DNA from: JBFLVQ01 sp040758525
GTDB lineage: Bacteria > Acidobacteriota > Blastocatellia > Chloracidobacteriales > JADJPF01
NCBI GenBank assembly: GCA_040758525.1
Contig: JBFLVQ010000402.1
Coordinates: forward strand, 1 to 8,863
Length of the DNA: 8,863 nucleotides
Direction of reading: 5' to 3'
The notes beneath the pieces are model-generated. The model saw only the letters and a program-made list of their open reading frames with translations. It made no database searches and was not told the origin of the DNA. Of the stretch, positions 6,838 through 8,863 are shown piece by piece (the stretch's first letter is position 1; each line of letters starts with the position of its first letter). The position numbers and the translations under genes were made by a program.

Positions 6838-7665
6838 TTATTCTCCTTTTGTTGTCGTGGCTAAGATTGGCCAGCCAAATTCTAGTAGTAATGCGCTCAG
6901 CACTGCGAAGGCAAAAGCCGCTGCCACCGCCAGTAGGCCACGTTTCCATAAGCTTGCACGCGGTTGTGGCTGGGCTGCAGTTATCTCATCAGCAAGCTGT
7001 GTACGGTAAGTTTGTAGTGGTGAGTCTATCCCTTTTCGTAACTCCAAGAGATCCTGCTTTAATACCTGTAATTCTATTTCTCGCGCCCAGATTGGGGAGA
7101 CAGGTTTAGTCGGCTTAGGTGTTAAATCTAGATTAGAATCACTCTCATTCTCTGCTATTTTTCCTTGCAAAGTATTAAAGCGTTCTTGCAGTTCTTTCTC
7201 ACGAGTGGAATAAGCACTATAAGCTTGGTCAAACTTCTCTGCCATCTGGACAATAACTTGATCTACCGCAGCACGCGCCAATCTATTAGCCTCTTGGGCG
7301 GTTGCGCCACGTGCAGTTAAGCGAATTGCATATACATAACGTATTCGCCCTTTGCCAGCCTCGCGCTGTTCTGCGCTAAGTGAACGAGCCGGCGAAGGGA
7401 GAGCCTGTTGACCGCCTAAGCTTGCTGCTACGCGGGCAAAAAAGGGTTGACCATTAATTATATCGGTAAGCAGATTGGCATCCTCTACCGGTTCATTACA
7501 GACTCGTCCTACTTTTATCAACGCGGTAGCAGCATAGATAAGCGGTTCGCGCCAACTAAAATAGAGACTGATCGCTAAGGCCAGTAACACTACACTGATG
7601 ATAAATAGCTTACGCTTCCAAAGGGCACGTAGATAAATCCCTAGATCGGTAACAAGTGTCTCCAT
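6838..7665 (-). CDS. Wzz-family chain-length determinant (polysaccharide co-polymerase)
   Basis: This 275-residue protein has the typical co-polymerase topology. A short cytoplasmic N-terminus ends in basic KRK, followed by a first membrane helix (about 20-36) and a periplasmic region of about 205 residues. Part of that region is predicted coiled coil (about 150-175 and 194-225). A proline-containing stretch (QPQPR, 232-236) then leads into a second membrane helix (about 243-265). The segment PLIYAATALIKVG (41-53) after the first helix is the usual Wzz start. Family role: controlling the modal length of polymer made by Wzy. It has no C-terminal tyrosine-kinase domain, so any kinase control would come from a separate protein. 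It is on the short side for the family and has no obvious Shine-Dalgarno. It heads an operon with wecB. Confidence 0.85.
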   Translation of the reverse strand: METLVTDLGIYLRALWKRKLFIISVVLLALAISLYFSWREPLIYAATALIKVGRVCNEPVEDANLLTDIINGQPFFARVAASLGGQQALPSPARSLSAEQREAGKGRIRYVYAIRLTARGATAQEANRLARAAVDQVIVQMAEKFDQAYSAYSTREKELQERFNTLQGKIAENESDSNLDLTPKPTKPVSPIWAREIELQVLKQDLLELRKGIDSPLQTYRTQLADEITAAQPQPRASLWKRGLLAVAAAFAFAVLSALLLEFGWPILATTTKGE

Positions 7666-7829
7666 ATAGAGTAAATAATTATCGATTTATCTCAAACTTT
7701 TCCGGCATAATTTAGCACCTTGCACTGCTTGACGTATCGTGGTATACCCAAATAGCCGGTAATTTTGCACAACTGTGGATATTGCCACTGCAATGCAATG
7801 ATGGCAAGTAAGTTAAGGATATATTAGGA
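7666..7829. other. Divergent gap between wzz-like and DUF4384 genes
   Basis: These 164 bases must hold promoters for both directions, but neither is clear. Toward wzz, a possible extended -10 (TGC followed by TAAATT, 7714-7709) has no good -35. Toward the DUF4384 gene, TTGACG (7729-7734) could be a -35 but lacks a matching -10. Small symmetric elements are present: GGTATACC (7741-7748) and TTGCCA/TGGCAA (7782-7787 and 7802-7807). The decamer TTTAGCACCT (7711-7720) also occurs upstream of the asnB-like gene. Confidence 0.35.
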
Positions 7830-8630
7830 ATGGTTAGCAAGTTTCTACTACTATTGATCTCGCTATTACTCTTGTGCAATCCCGCCGTGCAGTTAGCACA
7901 AGAGGAGAGAGAAAGCAGTGCACGTGGCATCTTCGATAGCCAGACTAATCAAAAACCTGTTACCAACACCTCTGTCAAGAATAGAACCTACCAACCAGAA
8001 CGACCTGCAATCGGTAAATCTGCTCAGAAAAAGGTAGCGAAAAGATCCAAGCGACAACCTATTAAAGAGGAAGTAGCAGCGCTTAGATATATAGTGCTGG
8101 CACTAGGCAAAGAGACTCCTCAAGGTTATCAACTCTCCTCTAAGTTGGCTAAATATGCTATCGATACAAAGGGGAGAAGCTATGGTATCACCGATCCACA
8201 ACAGAATTTTCGTGAAGGCGATATTATTAAATTGATCTTTGAGGCTTCGCGTCCAGGCTACCTCTATATTATGAATTTTGGCTCCGATGGAGTTACCCGT
8301 AATCTATTCTACCCACAAGAAGGAAAAGAGGCTTATATTACTCCCGATACGCCTGCGGTAATAGGGCCACTAAAGATTGATCCTCCTGCCGGTATAGATA
8401 AATTGACGGTACTCTTTAGTACTAAACCGATCTCAGCCCTCTCATCAGGAGGACGTAATCTATCGCTGGCACTAGAAGAAGATATTAGTAAGGGCAATAG
8501 TGCAACTATAGAGGAAGAAGAAGTCCATCTACCCTCTAGAGAGACCACTGCGCTCTACTTTGCCAATGCTAGAGGAGATGGTAAATCCCTTATCAAGGCA
8601 GAAATTGACATTAGACATACTAATCCTTAG
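7830..8630 (+). CDS. Secreted DUF4384-domain protein
   Basis: This 266-residue protein begins with a likely signal peptide: a Lys near the N-terminus, then a long Leu-rich core (5-16) and a probable cleavage after Ala23 (QLA before QEERE). Cys16 lies in the core but is preceded by Leu, so it is not a good lipobox. A polar, basic linker (about 25-80, rich in Lys, Arg, Gln and Thr) follows. The DUF4384 domain lies near 120-200, recognisable from FREGDIIKLIFEAS (127-140), PGYLYIMNF (142-150), FYPQEG (160-165) and PPAGIDKLTVLFS (185-197). The C-terminal 65 residues are acidic and unassigned. The domain's function is unknown; it recurs next to or fused with signalling proteins such as Ser/Thr kinases and caspase-like peptidases. 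AAGGA (7815-7819) lies 10 bases before the ATG. The kinase gene starts two bases after the stop, so the two are probably co-transcribed. Confidence 0.82.
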   Translation: MVSKFLLLLISLLLLCNPAVQLAQEERESSARGIFDSQTNQKPVTNTSVKNRTYQPERPAIGKSAQKKVAKRSKRQPIKEEVAALRYIVLALGKETPQGYQLSSKLAKYAIDTKGRSYGITDPQQNFREGDIIKLIFEASRPGYLYIMNFGSDGVTRNLFYPQEGKEAYITPDTPAVIGPLKIDPPAGIDKLTVLFSTKPISALSSGGRNLSLALEEDISKGNSATIEEEEVHLPSRETTALYFANARGDGKSLIKAEIDIRHTNP

Positions 8631-8632
8631 CA

Positions 8633-8863
8633 ATGGATTTAAGAGATTCAGAACTGCAAACCGACGAACTACTAGATGGGCGCTATCGAATCACAGAGAA
8701 GATTGGCCAAGGCGCAATGGGCTCAGTCTATCGTGCCCTAGATGAGCGTAATCTAAATCATCAGGTAGTAGTTAAGGTAATAAGCTCCCAATTTACCAGC
8801 CATAATAATGAGTCTGCACAAATTCGTCTACTACGTGAAAAGGAAGCTTCGCTGCGGATAACT
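8633..8863 (+). CDS. Hanks-type Ser/Thr protein kinase, partial (C-terminus off the right edge)
   Basis: Only the first 77 residues are in the window. The kinase N-lobe starts almost at once: LLDGRYRITEKIG (13-25) leads into the glycine-rich ATP loop GQGAMGSVY (25-33). The expected ATP-binding lysine is Lys48 in VVVKVI. An acidic helix LLREKEA (66-72) follows, whose Glu69 or Glu71 would form the salt bridge to it. The catalytic loop, and any membrane or sensor region, lies beyond the edge, so activity and topology cannot be judged. The ATG is two bases after the DUF4384 stop with no Shine-Dalgarno of its own, which suggests coupled translation. The tight pairing hints that the secreted DUF4384 protein and the kinase act in one signalling pathway; this is inferred from linkage. 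Confidence 0.9.
   Translation, partial: MDLRDSELQTDELLDGRYRITEKIGQGAMGSVYRALDERNLNHQVVVKVISSQFTSHNNESAQIRLLREKEASLRIT

Overview
The window is a stretch of a bacterial chromosome devoted mainly to building a surface or secreted polysaccharide, with a hemerythrin gene and a signalling pair among the polysaccharide genes. GC content looks moderate (43% in the first 60 bases, similar by eye elsewhere). Wzz- and Wzy-type assembly proteins and a UDP-GlcNAc 2-epimerase point to a Gram-negative envelope. A Hanks-type Ser/Thr kinase beside a DUF4384 protein, with an exopolysaccharide locus containing a heparinase-like protein and an AsnB-like amidotransferase, would fit an Acidobacteriota-type genome (for example Blastocatellia). 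That placement is a low-confidence inference from gene content.

Layout. Positions 1-4558, all on the minus strand, read in the order O-antigen ligase/polymerase (4558 to 3131), heparinase II/III-family protein (3147 to 1042, overlapping the previous gene by 17 bases) and AsnB-type amidotransferase (932 to beyond the left edge). This looks like one operon. Upstream of it is a 208-base gap (4559-4766) rich in inverted repeats. Next comes a hemerythrin-like di-iron protein (5210 to 4767, minus) with a strong Shine-Dalgarno sequence and a recognisable promoter. A 12-base perfect palindrome covers its predicted transcription start. A short unknown membrane protein is read on the plus strand (best start 5439, end 5696) from its own promoter. 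It converges on a second minus-strand polysaccharide operon, Wzz-type chain-length determinant (7665 to 6838) then wecB (6833 to 5721). A 164-base divergent gap separates that operon from a plus-strand pair: a secreted DUF4384 protein (7830-8630) and the start of a Ser/Thr kinase (8633 to beyond the right edge).

How the genes may work together. WecB would supply UDP-ManNAc as a sugar precursor. The Wzz-like protein would set chain length, and the Wzy_C-type membrane protein would polymerise or ligate the chain. The heparinase-like protein could trim or remodel an acidic polymer, and the AsnB-like enzyme could amidate a sugar acid or another carboxylate. The same mix of families occurs in exosortase-associated exopolysaccharide loci, but no exosortase is visible here. 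The kinase/DUF4384 pair may be a separate signalling unit that happens to lie divergently beside the chain-length gene. No RNA genes, insertion sequences or CRISPR arrays were found. The less explained items are the palindrome at the hemerythrin promoter, the hairpin-rich gap upstream of the ligase gene and the possibly leaderless membrane protein.
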